A DNA stretch of 5,628 nucleotides, from NCBI GenBank assembly GCA_903643055.1, contig CAHJWV010000116.1, positions 1-5,628 of the forward strand, in the 5' to 3' direction. The translations under genes were made by a program, and so were the position numbers. This document shows positions 1 to 5,437 of this stretch, in pieces. The notes under the pieces were generated by a model. It was given only the letters and a program-made list of their open reading frames with translations. It ran no database searches and was not told the DNA's origin. Positions within the stretch are counted from its first letter, which is position 1; each line of letters begins with the position of its first letter. Source of the DNA: Burkholderiales bacterium. Its GTDB lineage: Bacteria > Pseudomonadota > Gammaproteobacteria > Burkholderiales > Burkholderiaceae.

Positions 1-884
1 CTTCCGATCTGGCCGATGGCCAGGGCAACATCCAGGCCGGCAAGACTGGCACCCTGCAATTGCCCACCGCCGGCATCAACCCGAACACGACGACCCAGAT
101 GATAATGGAGATGAACCTGGATTCGCGCGAGGCGGCGACGATGCCGGCAACCTCGCCTGCGATCGACCTGACCAATGCGAGTACCTTCAATCGGGCGACC
201 TCGCAGACGGTTTACGACGCCAAGGGCCAGGACGTGGCCTTGACCTATTACTTCCAGAAATCGGCGACAGACACCTGGAATGTCTATGTGACGGCCAATG
301 GCGAGAAGGTTCCGGCCGATGGTTCGGCGCTAACGACCTTGAATTTCCCGAGCAATGGCGGCAAGCCAACCTCGCCGACCCAGGCGGTGACACTGGACAT
401 ACCGGCCGCGACCAACGCTGCCGGTGCCGAGACGCTTCCGATTCCCGGCATTCAGCTCGACCTGACGGGCGCCACGCAATACGGCGCGGGCTTCAGCATC
501 ACCAAGCAAACCCAGGACGGCTACGCGCCGGGCAAGCTTTCCGGTGTAACGATCGAAGACAACGGCCTGCTGATGGCGACCTATTCCAATGGCCAATCCA
601 AGCCCGCGGGGCAGTTGGAGTTGGCGACATTCCGCAACGTGCAAGGCCTGCGGCCGATGGGCGGCAACAACTGGTCGCGCAGCTACGAATCGGGCGACCC
701 CATCGTCGGCGCGGCCGGGCAGGGCAATCAAGGGGCGCTGCAGTCAGGTGCGCTCGAAGAATCGAACGTGGATTTGACCGGTGAATTGGTCAATATGATC
801 ACCGCCCAGCGCTTTTATCAAGCGAATGCCCAGACGATCAAGACGCAAGATCAGGTTTTGCAGACGCTCGTGAATCTGCGCTGA
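1..884 (+). CDS. flgE: Flagellar hook protein FlgE, 3' part (5' end outside window)
   Basis: This encodes the structural subunit of the flagellar hook, the flexible joint between rod and filament; it is exported by the flagellar type III system and polymerises outside the cell. The reading frame is open from base 3 and gives 293 residues. The TTG at 60 is not a start, because typical FlgE sequence runs through it from the window edge. A hook mid-domain of FlaE type (around nt 170-500) contains the typical stretch TVYDAKGQDVALTYYFQ. The C-terminal rod/hook helix (Flg_bbr_C type, nt 756-881) reads ESNVDLTGELVNMITAQRFY and ends QTLVNLR, a FlgE ending. The whole protein in this group is about 400 residues, so roughly the first 110-130, including the N-terminal rod-type helix, lie upstream. 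No cysteine is visible. The downstream rod genes confirm the assignment. Confidence 0.96.
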   Translation, partial: SDLADGQGNIQAGKTGTLQLPTAGINPNTTTQMIMEMNLDSREAATMPATSPAIDLTNASTFNRATSQTVYDAKGQDVALTYYFQKSATDTWNVYVTANGEKVPADGSALTTLNFPSNGGKPTSPTQAVTLDIPAATNAAGAETLPIPGIQLDLTGATQYGAGFSITKQTQDGYAPGKLSGVTIEDNGLLMATYSNGQSKPAGQLELATFRNVQGLRPMGGNNWSRSYESGDPIVGAAGQGNQGALQSGALEESNVDLTGELVNMITAQRFYQANAQTIKTQDQVLQTLVNLR

Positions 885-906
885 CCCTGATTGAAAGAGG
901 TACGTC

Positions 907-981
907 ATGGCACTGAACTCGGACCGATTCGCAACCCGTCGCCGCGGCCTGCGCGCGGCCGCATCGGCAAGCGGGGAGTGA
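907..981 (+). CDS. Possible 24-aa small ORF between flgE and flgF
   Basis: A short ATG-to-TGA frame lies in the 101-nt flgE-flgF spacer. It has a good ribosome binding site: GAGGT at 897-901, 5 nt before the ATG. The peptide begins MALNSDRF and is rich in arginine (5 of 24, including RRR at 11-13) and alanine (6 of 24); it has no membrane segment or recognisable domain. Its last two codons (GGG GAG) are also the flgF Shine-Dalgarno, and its stop ends 4 nt before the flgF ATG. Translating it would bring ribosomes onto the flgF start and open the GC hairpin at 944-962. I do not recognise the peptide. It may be a leader that couples flgF translation, a remnant, or chance. Only the start context and geometry support it. 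Confidence 0.35.
   Translation: MALNSDRFATRRRGLRAAASASGE
944..962 (+). other. All-GC inverted repeat upstream of flgF
   Basis: GCGGCC (944-949) and GGCCGC (957-962) are exact complements around a 7-nt loop. They form a 6-bp all-GC hairpin inside the small ORF, 10 nt before the flgF ribosome binding site. No T-run follows, so it is not an intrinsic terminator. In a GC-rich genome a stem this short can arise by chance. Confidence 0.3.
973..978 (+). promoter_or_regulatory. flgF ribosome binding site
   Basis: GGGGAG lies 7 nt before the ATG at 986. This favours that ATG over the in-frame ATG at 995 (Met4), which would be 16 nt away. The site is embedded in the last two codons of the small upstream ORF. 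Confidence 0.7.
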
Positions 982-985
982 CACG

Positions 986-1711
986 ATGGACCGCATGATC
1001 TATCTGTCGATGTCGGGGGCGAAGGCGACGATGCAGCGCCAGGACACGCTGGCCCATAACCTGGCTAACGTGTCAACGGTGGGGTTCCGTGCCGAGCTGC
1101 AGGCGTTTCGCGCGGTGCCAGTGGAAGGCAGTGGCGCCAGCACCCGCGTCTATTCGCTCGAGAGCACCCCCGGCTATGACGCGACACCCGGTGTCGTCAG
1201 CACGACCGGCCGCAACCTGGATGTTGCCGTGAAGGGCAACAGCTGGCTTGCCGTGCAGTCGCTCGACGGCACCGAGGCCTACACCCGTGACGGTGTTCTG
1301 GACACCCTGCCCGACGGCACCCTGGTCACGCGCAGTGGCTTGCCGGTGATCGGTGATGGTGGGCCGATCCAGGTGCCGGCCAACAGCGAAGTGTCGATCG
1401 GCGGCGACGGCACCGTGACTGCGCGTGGCGTGAACGGCCGCAGCACGCCGGTGGGCAAGCTCAAGCTCGTGACACCCGAAACCCCATTGACGCGCGGCGA
1501 AGACGGCTTGTTCCGGGCCGCCGATGGCGACCTGCAGGCCGACCCGACCGCCAGCGTGTTGGAGGGATCTCTGGAAGGCTCGAACGTCAGCGCCGTCGAG
1601 ACCATGGTGTCGATGATCGCGGCGGCACGCCAGTTCGAAGCCCAGATGAAGATGCTGCAAACGGCCGAAGGCGATGAAAAAGCCGCCGGCCAGTTGCTGT
1701 CCATGAGCTGA
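986..1711 (+). CDS. flgF: Flagellar proximal rod protein FlgF
   Basis: FlgF is one of the proximal rod subunits of the flagellar drive shaft, exported through the flagellar type III apparatus and assembled in the periplasm. The N-terminal rod domain (residues about 5-35) contains MSGAKATMQRQDTLAHNLAN followed by VSTVGF, the pattern shared by all rod/hook proteins. The middle carries VAVKGNSWLAVQ and AYTRDG, the paralogue-wide core also seen in FlgG. The C-terminal helix (about 195-235) contains LEGSNVSAVETMVSMIAAAR and a QFEAQMKMLQTAE segment, a FlgF-type ending distinct from the QRAYE form of FlgG. At 241 residues it is close to the usual FlgF length (about 250) and shorter than FlgG. The start MDRMIYLSMSG matches the family. 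A GGGGAG site precedes it, and the gene ends 50 nt before flgG. Confidence 0.96.
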   Translation: MDRMIYLSMSGAKATMQRQDTLAHNLANVSTVGFRAELQAFRAVPVEGSGASTRVYSLESTPGYDATPGVVSTTGRNLDVAVKGNSWLAVQSLDGTEAYTRDGVLDTLPDGTLVTRSGLPVIGDGGPIQVPANSEVSIGGDGTVTARGVNGRSTPVGKLKLVTPETPLTRGEDGLFRAADGDLQADPTASVLEGSLEGSNVSAVETMVSMIAAARQFEAQMKMLQTAEGDEKAAGQLLSMS

Positions 1712-1719
1712 CCCCGCGC

Positions 1720-1741
1720 TCAAGAATCGTTCAAGAACCGT
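1720..1741 (+). repeat. Imperfect 11-bp tandem duplication in flgF-flgG spacer
   Basis: TCAAGAATCGT (1720-1730) is followed directly by TCAAGAACCGT (1731-1741), with one mismatch. The repeat fills much of the 50-nt spacer and ends 6 nt before the flgG Shine-Dalgarno. It may be a slippage duplication; no function can be assigned. Confidence 0.6.
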
Positions 1742-1747
1742 TGTTGT

Positions 1748-1753
1748 AAGGAG
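1748..1753 (+). promoter_or_regulatory. flgG ribosome binding site
   Basis: AAGGAG, within TAAGGAG, is the strongest Shine-Dalgarno in the window. It lies 8 nt before the first of two adjacent ATG codons (1762) and 11 nt before the second (1765). This supports the first, as does the conserved M-x-R-S-L-W opening of FlgG. Confidence 0.8.
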
Positions 1754-1761
1754 CTATCACC

Positions 1762-2544
1762 ATGATGCGTTCCCTGTGGACCTCGAAGACCGGTATGGAA
1801 GCCCAGCAAGTTCAGCTGGACCACATCTCGCACAACCTCGCCAACTCGGCGACCAACGGCTTCAAGAAATCGCATGCGGTGTTCGAAGACCTGATGTACC
1901 AGAACCTGCGCCAGGTCGGCTCCAACAGCACTGAGCAAACCACGCTGCCCACCGGCCTGCAGGTCGGCCTGGGCGTGCGGGCGGTGGCCACCTCGCGCAA
2001 CTTCAGCCAGGGCAACCTGCAGCAGACCGGCGGCACCTTCGATCTGGCGATTCAGGGCAATGGCTTCTTCGAAATCCAGATGCCCGATGGCTCGGTGGGC
2101 TACACCCGCGACGGTGCGTTCCAGGTCAATGCGCAAGGCCAGATGGTCACCAACAACGGCTATCTGCTGCAGCCCGGCATCACCGTGCCGCAAAACGCGC
2201 AGAAGGTGTCGATCGGCCTGGATGGCACCGTGACCGCCTCGCTGCCGAACCAATCCACGCCGCAAACGCTCGGCCAGATTCAGCTGACCAATTTCATCAA
2301 CCCGGCCGGCCTGGAGCCGAAGGGCCAGAACCTCTTCACCGAGACCGCCGCCTCGGGCACGCCGCAAACCGGTGCGCCCGGGCAGAACAGCCTGGGCCAG
2401 ATCCAGCAGGGCAACGTCGAGACCTCGAACGTCAACGTGGTCGAGGAACTGGTCGGCATGATCCAGACCCAGCGCGCGTACGAGCTGAACTCGAAGGCCA
2501 TCCAGACGTCTGACCAGATGCTGCAGCGCCTGACGCAGATCTGA
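1762..2544 (+). CDS. flgG: Flagellar distal rod protein FlgG
   Basis: FlgG is the main subunit of the distal rod, which crosses the periplasm inside the P and L rings and connects to the hook. Its 260 residues equal the enteric FlgG length. The N-terminal rod domain reads MMRSLWTSKTGMEAQQVQLD followed by HISHNLAN and TNGFKKS. Residues 46-63 (YQNLRQVGSNSTEQTTLP) match the FlgG-specific insertion that is absent from FlgE and is known in Salmonella to keep the rod straight. The core contains FDLAIQGNGFFEIQ and YTRDGAF. The C-terminal helix (about 217-260) includes NVNVVEELVGMIQTQRAYE and ends LQRLTQI. A small oddity is NLANSATNGF where NLANVSTNGF is usual. The gene lies 50 nt after flgF and 64 nt before flgH. 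Confidence 0.98.
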   Translation: MMRSLWTSKTGMEAQQVQLDHISHNLANSATNGFKKSHAVFEDLMYQNLRQVGSNSTEQTTLPTGLQVGLGVRAVATSRNFSQGNLQQTGGTFDLAIQGNGFFEIQMPDGSVGYTRDGAFQVNAQGQMVTNNGYLLQPGITVPQNAQKVSIGLDGTVTASLPNQSTPQTLGQIQLTNFINPAGLEPKGQNLFTETAASGTPQTGAPGQNSLGQIQQGNVETSNVNVVEELVGMIQTQRAYELNSKAIQTSDQMLQRLTQI

Positions 2545-2608
2545 TCGCCGGTCTGATCTCAACTGATCCCGTTTCGATCGAACCCATCTAACCTGACAAA
2601 AGACCGTC
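2545..2608 (+). other. flgG-flgH spacer with repeated CTGATC and a palindrome
   Basis: CTGATC occurs at 2541-2546 (overlapping the flgG stop), 2553-2558 and 2563-2568. A perfect 10-bp palindrome, TTCGATCGAA, lies at 2573-2582. There is no clear Shine-Dalgarno before the flgH ATG; the nearest purine run is AAAAGA at 2598-2603. GATC-containing words are frequent throughout this sequence, so the repeats may be coincidental. No promoter or terminator pattern was seen. Confidence 0.35.
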
Positions 2609-3292
2609 ATGAACCACCGCTTGATCGCTCTCGCCGCCGCCAGCTTGTCCACCTTCGTGCTCAGCGGCTGTGAAACCTTGTACCCCGTTCCGAGCGTCGA
2701 CATCGCCGGCTCGGCGAAGACGCGGCCGCAGCCGATCGAGGTGGCCGCCGTCAACAACGGCGCGATCTTTCAGGCCCATCAATATCGGCCGCTGTTCGAA
2801 GACCATCGCGCTCGTTTGGTGGGCGACACATTGACGGTGCAGATCGTCGAGAAGGTCAGCGCCAGCCAGAAGAGCACCAGCTCGATCGACAAGAACGGTG
2901 CGCTCAACGGCAGCGTCAGCGCGATACCAGGCATCAATCCGAAGGCCTTCGGCCGCGCCACCGCCACCGCCAGCTCGGCCAATACCTTTGCCGGCAAGGG
3001 CAGCACCGAAAACACCAATGACTTCTCGGGCGTGATCACCAGCGTGGTGACCGAGGTGCTGCCCAACGGGCATTTGCTGATCACCGGCGAGAAGCAGATC
3101 GGCGTCAATCAGAACGTCGATGTGCTGCGCTTCTCGGGCCAGGTCGACCCGCGGGTGATTCAGCCCGGCAACTCGGTGCAGTCATCGCAGATCGCCAATG
3201 TGCGCATCGAACATCGGGGCCGTGGAGCCCAGGCCGACGCCCAGGGAATTGGCTGGTTAGGACGCTTCTTTTTGAACGTTCTGCCGACCTAA
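2609..3292 (+). CDS. flgH: Flagellar L-ring lipoprotein FlgH
   Basis: FlgH forms the L-ring in the outer membrane, part of the bushing through which the rod turns. The N-terminus is a lipoprotein signal: MNHR, a hydrophobic stretch, then the lipobox LSGC with the acylated cysteine at residue 21. Position +2 is Glu rather than Asp, so there is no classic inner-membrane retention signal, and outer membrane sorting is expected. Family blocks are RPLFEDHRARLVGDTLTVQI at 60-79, EKVSASQKSTSSIDKNG at 81-97, a low-complexity Ala/Ser/Thr stretch around 117-140, LPNGHLLITGEKQI at 151-164, and the ending GIGWLGRFFLNVLP at 213-226. The length of 227 residues is normal (about 232 in E. coli). The start lacks a good Shine-Dalgarno, but the signal peptide fixes it. 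The TAA stop is in the same frame as flgI. Confidence 0.97.
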   Translation: MNHRLIALAAASLSTFVLSGCETLYPVPSVDIAGSAKTRPQPIEVAAVNNGAIFQAHQYRPLFEDHRARLVGDTLTVQIVEKVSASQKSTSSIDKNGALNGSVSAIPGINPKAFGRATATASSANTFAGKGSTENTNDFSGVITSVVTEVLPNGHLLITGEKQIGVNQNVDVLRFSGQVDPRVIQPGNSVQSSQIANVRIEHRGRGAQADAQGIGWLGRFFLNVLPT

Positions 3293-3303
3293 AGTTCTTC
3301 AGA

Positions 3304-3331
3304 ATCGGTGGCATACAGCTTTGCCACCGAT
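3304..3331 (+). promoter_or_regulatory. Perfect 10-bp inverted repeat at the flgI translation start
   Basis: ATCGGTGGCA (3304-3313) and TGCCACCGAT (3322-3331) are exact reverse complements around an 8-nt loop. The right arm ends at the base before the probable flgI ATG (3332), and the left arm contains the alternative GTG start (3308). In RNA it would fold into a stem across the initiation region. No T-run follows, so it is not a Rho-independent terminator. A translational control or mRNA-stability hairpin is an inference from position only. Confidence 0.5.
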
Positions 3332-4477
3332 ATGCAAACCACCTCCAAAGACTTCCTCAAAGCGCTGATCCGATCTCTGATCGGCCTCACGTTGATCGCC
3401 GTTGGCGCCTTGTGGTGGCCGGGTGTGGCTCACGCCACAAGGATCAAAGAGGTCGCCGCCATCCAGGGCGTTCGGTCCAATCAGCTGGTCGGTTATGGAC
3501 TGGTCGTCGGTCTCGACGGCACCGGTGACCAGACCACCTCCACACCCTTCACCAGCCAGAGCTTGACCGCGCTTTTGCAGCAGATGGGCGTCACGGTGCC
3601 GCCGGGCACCAACATGCAGGTCAAGAACGTGGCCGCGGTGATGGTCACTGCCCAGTTGCCCGCGTTCGCGCAACCCGGCCAGGCAATCGACATCAATGTC
3701 TCGTCGCTCGGCAATTCCAAATCGCTGCGTGGCGGCACCCTCATTGCAACACCGCTGAAGGGCGCTGACGGGCAGGTTTATGCACTGGCACAAGGCAACC
3801 TGATCGTCGGCGGTGCCGGTGCATCGGCAGCGGGCTCGAAGGTTCAGATCAACCACTTGAGCGCAGGCCGCGTGCCTGATGGCGCGACGGTCGAGCGCTC
3901 GGTGCCGACGCCGCTCGACCAGGGCGAATACCTTCAGTACGACCTGAACGCCAGCGACTTCAACACCGCCCGCGTCGTGGCCAACACCATCAACGCGAAG
4001 ATGGGCGCCGGCACGGCCCAGCCCCTCAATGGCCGCGTGGTGCGCGTGAAGATGCCGGCCTCGATGGATGCCCGCGTCGGCTTTCTGGCCGATATCGAAA
4101 ACCTGCCGCTCGAACTGGCCGCGCCTTCGGCCAAGGTGGTGATCAATGCGCGCACCGGTTCGGTGGTGATGAACCAGACGGTGACGCTGAATGCGTGTGC
4201 CGTGGCCCACGGCAACCTGTCGGTGACGATCAGCACCACGCCGGTGATCAGCCAGCCCTCGGCCTTGTCGAGCGGTGGCGAGACGGTGGTGCGCGAGAAG
4301 GCGGACATCACGATCAAGCAGGAGCCCGGGCCGCTGATTCAGCTGCCGGCAGGCACCAAGCTGGCCGATGTCGTGAAGGCCTTGAGCGCGCTGGGTGCCA
4401 CACCGCAAGACCTGCTGGCGATCCTGCAGGCGATGAAGAGCGCTGGCGCACTGAACGCCGAAATCGAAGTCATCTGA
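3332..4477 (+). CDS. flgI: Flagellar P-ring protein FlgI
   Basis: FlgI is exported by Sec and assembles the P-ring around the distal rod in the peptidoglycan layer. From the ATG at 3332 it has 381 residues (E. coli about 365). A GTG at 3308 would add eight residues (to 389) but lies inside a hairpin stem. Neither start has a visible Shine-Dalgarno. I prefer the ATG because it gives a normal signal peptide: K6, K10 and R14, hydrophobic core 16-29, and the cleavage site AHA|TRIKE at 35/36. Mature FlgI begins with the typical TRIKEVAAIQGVRSNQLVGY and GLVVGLDGTGDQT. Later hallmarks are NVAAVMVTAQLPAFAQPGQ, GGTLIATPLKGADGQVYALA, VRVKMPASMDARVGFLADIE, NACAVAHGNLSVTI, and the ending LNAEIEVI. Only one cysteine is present (Cys289); Ala373 occupies the place of the second enteric cysteine. 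Confidence 0.97.
   Translation: MQTTSKDFLKALIRSLIGLTLIAVGALWWPGVAHATRIKEVAAIQGVRSNQLVGYGLVVGLDGTGDQTTSTPFTSQSLTALLQQMGVTVPPGTNMQVKNVAAVMVTAQLPAFAQPGQAIDINVSSLGNSKSLRGGTLIATPLKGADGQVYALAQGNLIVGGAGASAAGSKVQINHLSAGRVPDGATVERSVPTPLDQGEYLQYDLNASDFNTARVVANTINAKMGAGTAQPLNGRVVRVKMPASMDARVGFLADIENLPLELAAPSAKVVINARTGSVVMNQTVTLNACAVAHGNLSVTISTTPVISQPSALSSGGETVVREKADITIKQEPGPLIQLPAGTKLADVVKALSALGATPQDLLAILQAMKSAGALNAEIEVI
3408..3442 (+). other. 8-bp inverted repeat inside flgI signal-peptide region
   Basis: CCTTGTGG (3408-3415) and CCACAAGG (3435-3442) are exact complements. In RNA the stem extends inward by a U-G and a G-C pair to ten pairs around a 15-nt loop. It spans the codons for the end of the signal peptide and the cleavage site. 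It is coding sequence, so any RNA role is speculative. Confidence 0.3.
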
Positions 4478-4495
4478 ACGTTCCGAGCCGTACCC

Positions 4496-4500
4496 AGGAG
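4496..4500 (+). promoter_or_regulatory. flgJ ribosome binding site
   Basis: AGGAG lies 7 nt before the ATG at 4508. It is the best match in the 30-nt flgI-flgJ spacer and fixes the flgJ start. Confidence 0.75.
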
Positions 4501-4507
4501 CACTGAC

Positions 4508-5410
4508 ATGGCGATCTCATCCGGAGCCTCGATCGGCAATGACAGCCAGTCGCTGATGGCGCTGCGCAGCAAGGCGGCCAGTGATCCGAAGGCCGTCATC
4601 AAGGAAGCGGCCAAGCAGTTCGAGAACATGTTCATGCAGCAGTTGATGAAGAGCATGCGCGAGTCGACGATGGCCTCGGGCATGCTCGACAACGAAGGCA
4701 CGAAGATGGGCCACGAGATGCTCGATGGGCAGTTGGCCACGCAGCTCGGTGGTGCCCGCGGCGGCCTGGCCGACGTGATCGCGCGCCAGATGGATCGCCA
4801 GATCGGCCAGCCGCTGGCCAACATCGCGAAAGACGCCACCCAACTCGCGCCCCGGCCCGCCGCCGCTGCAACGAATGCGGTAAACGCAGCCGGCGCAAAA
4901 GCTGACACAGTGAAGCTGAATTCATTGAGCGGCAAGGAGCGCCAGGTCGAATTCCTGAAGATGCACGACAGCGCCGCGAAGGCAGCCGAGGCCAGCACCG
5001 GCATCCCGGCGAACTTCATGGTGGCGCAAGCCGCGCATGAGTCGGGCTGGGGCCGCCGCGAGATCAAGAACGCCGATGGTTCGACCTCGTTCAATGTGTT
5101 CGGTGTCAAGGCCGGGGCGAACTGGAAGGGGCCGGTGGCCGAAGTCACGACCACCGAAGTGATCGATGGGCAGGCACACAATGTCAAGGCCAAGTTCCGC
5201 GCCTACAGCAGCTACGAAGCATCGTTCGCCGACTACGCCAAGATGATGAAAGACAACCCGCGCTATTCGAAGGTGGTGGCCAGCGGCAGCTCGGCCGAAG
5301 GCTTTGCGCAAGGCCTGCAGAAGGCGGGTTATGCCACCGATCCGGCGTATGCCGACAAGCTGACCCGCATGATCAACACCACGCTGCGCCTGCAGCGTGC
5401 CAGCGCTTAA
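4508..5410 (+). CDS. flgJ: Rod cap and flagellum-specific peptidoglycan hydrolase FlgJ
   Basis: FlgJ is a bifunctional protein. Its N-terminal half caps the growing rod, and its C-terminal half is a GH73-type N-acetylglucosaminidase that opens peptidoglycan for rod passage. Residues about 28-100 form the rod-binding domain, with AAKQFENMFMQQLMKSMR at 34-51 and GHEMLDGQLA at 68-77. An Ala/Pro-rich linker follows at about 108-135. The hydrolase spans about 145-297: AQAAHESGWG with the likely catalytic acid Glu178, FNVFGVKAGANWKG, a TTTEVIDG segment in which Glu217 corresponds to the second acidic residue, VKAKFRAYSSYEASFADYA, and GYATDPAYADKL with tyrosines 275 and 281 near the active site. The length of 300 residues is typical of the two-domain form. 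It has no signal peptide, consistent with flagellar type III export. Confidence 0.97.
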   Translation: MAISSGASIGNDSQSLMALRSKAASDPKAVIKEAAKQFENMFMQQLMKSMRESTMASGMLDNEGTKMGHEMLDGQLATQLGGARGGLADVIARQMDRQIGQPLANIAKDATQLAPRPAAAATNAVNAAGAKADTVKLNSLSGKERQVEFLKMHDSAAKAAEASTGIPANFMVAQAAHESGWGRREIKNADGSTSFNVFGVKAGANWKGPVAEVTTTEVIDGQAHNVKAKFRAYSSYEASFADYAKMMKDNPRYSKVVASGSSAEGFAQGLQKAGYATDPAYADKLTRMINTTLRLQRASA

Positions 5411-5437
5411 CCTCACCGCGACGCCAGGTCATCATCC

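Noticed and set aside
60..62. TTG at 60 as a start codon for a 274-residue protein
   Set aside because: The same frame is open to the window edge and encodes FlgE-like sequence upstream of it. The gene is simply cut by the window boundary.
1720..2757. A 345-codon open frame on the minus strand opposite flgG
   Set aside because: It is antisense to an unmistakable flgG and the start of flgH. The predicted product is Arg/Leu/His/Gly-rich, as expected from the complement of high-GC codons, and matches no family.
3309..3324. Sigma-54-like TGGCA...TTGC within the flgI hairpin
   Set aside because: GG and GC are separated by 11 nt, whereas sigma-54 requires 10. The implied transcription start would also fall inside flgI after its ATG. 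The resemblance comes from the inverted repeat.
3290..3333. Sigma-28-like promoter: TAAAGTTC (3290-3297) resembles the -35, CCGATAT (3327-3333) resembles the -10
   Set aside because: The two elements are about 28 nt apart instead of about 11. At the correct distance the sequence does not resemble GCCGATAA.
3304..3340. The flgH-flgI hairpin as a Rho-independent terminator
   Set aside because: There is no run of T after the stem (the next bases are ATGCAAACC), and an operon gene follows at once.
4088..4095. GCCGATAT inside flgI as a sigma-28 -10 element
   Set aside because: No TAAA-type -35 sequence lies 11 nt upstream. The octamer is part of conserved flgI codons (A-D-I).
3299..4408. A 369-codon open frame on the minus strand opposite flgI
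   Set aside because: It mirrors flgI codons, giving a His/Arg-rich, low-hydrophobicity product. It has no Shine-Dalgarno or domain, and the sense strand is clearly the real gene.
4339..5193. A 284-codon minus-strand frame over the flgI end and flgJ
   Set aside because: The Ser/Ala/Cys-rich composition is that of an antisense shadow. It crosses the spacer between two well-identified genes and has no recognisable motif.
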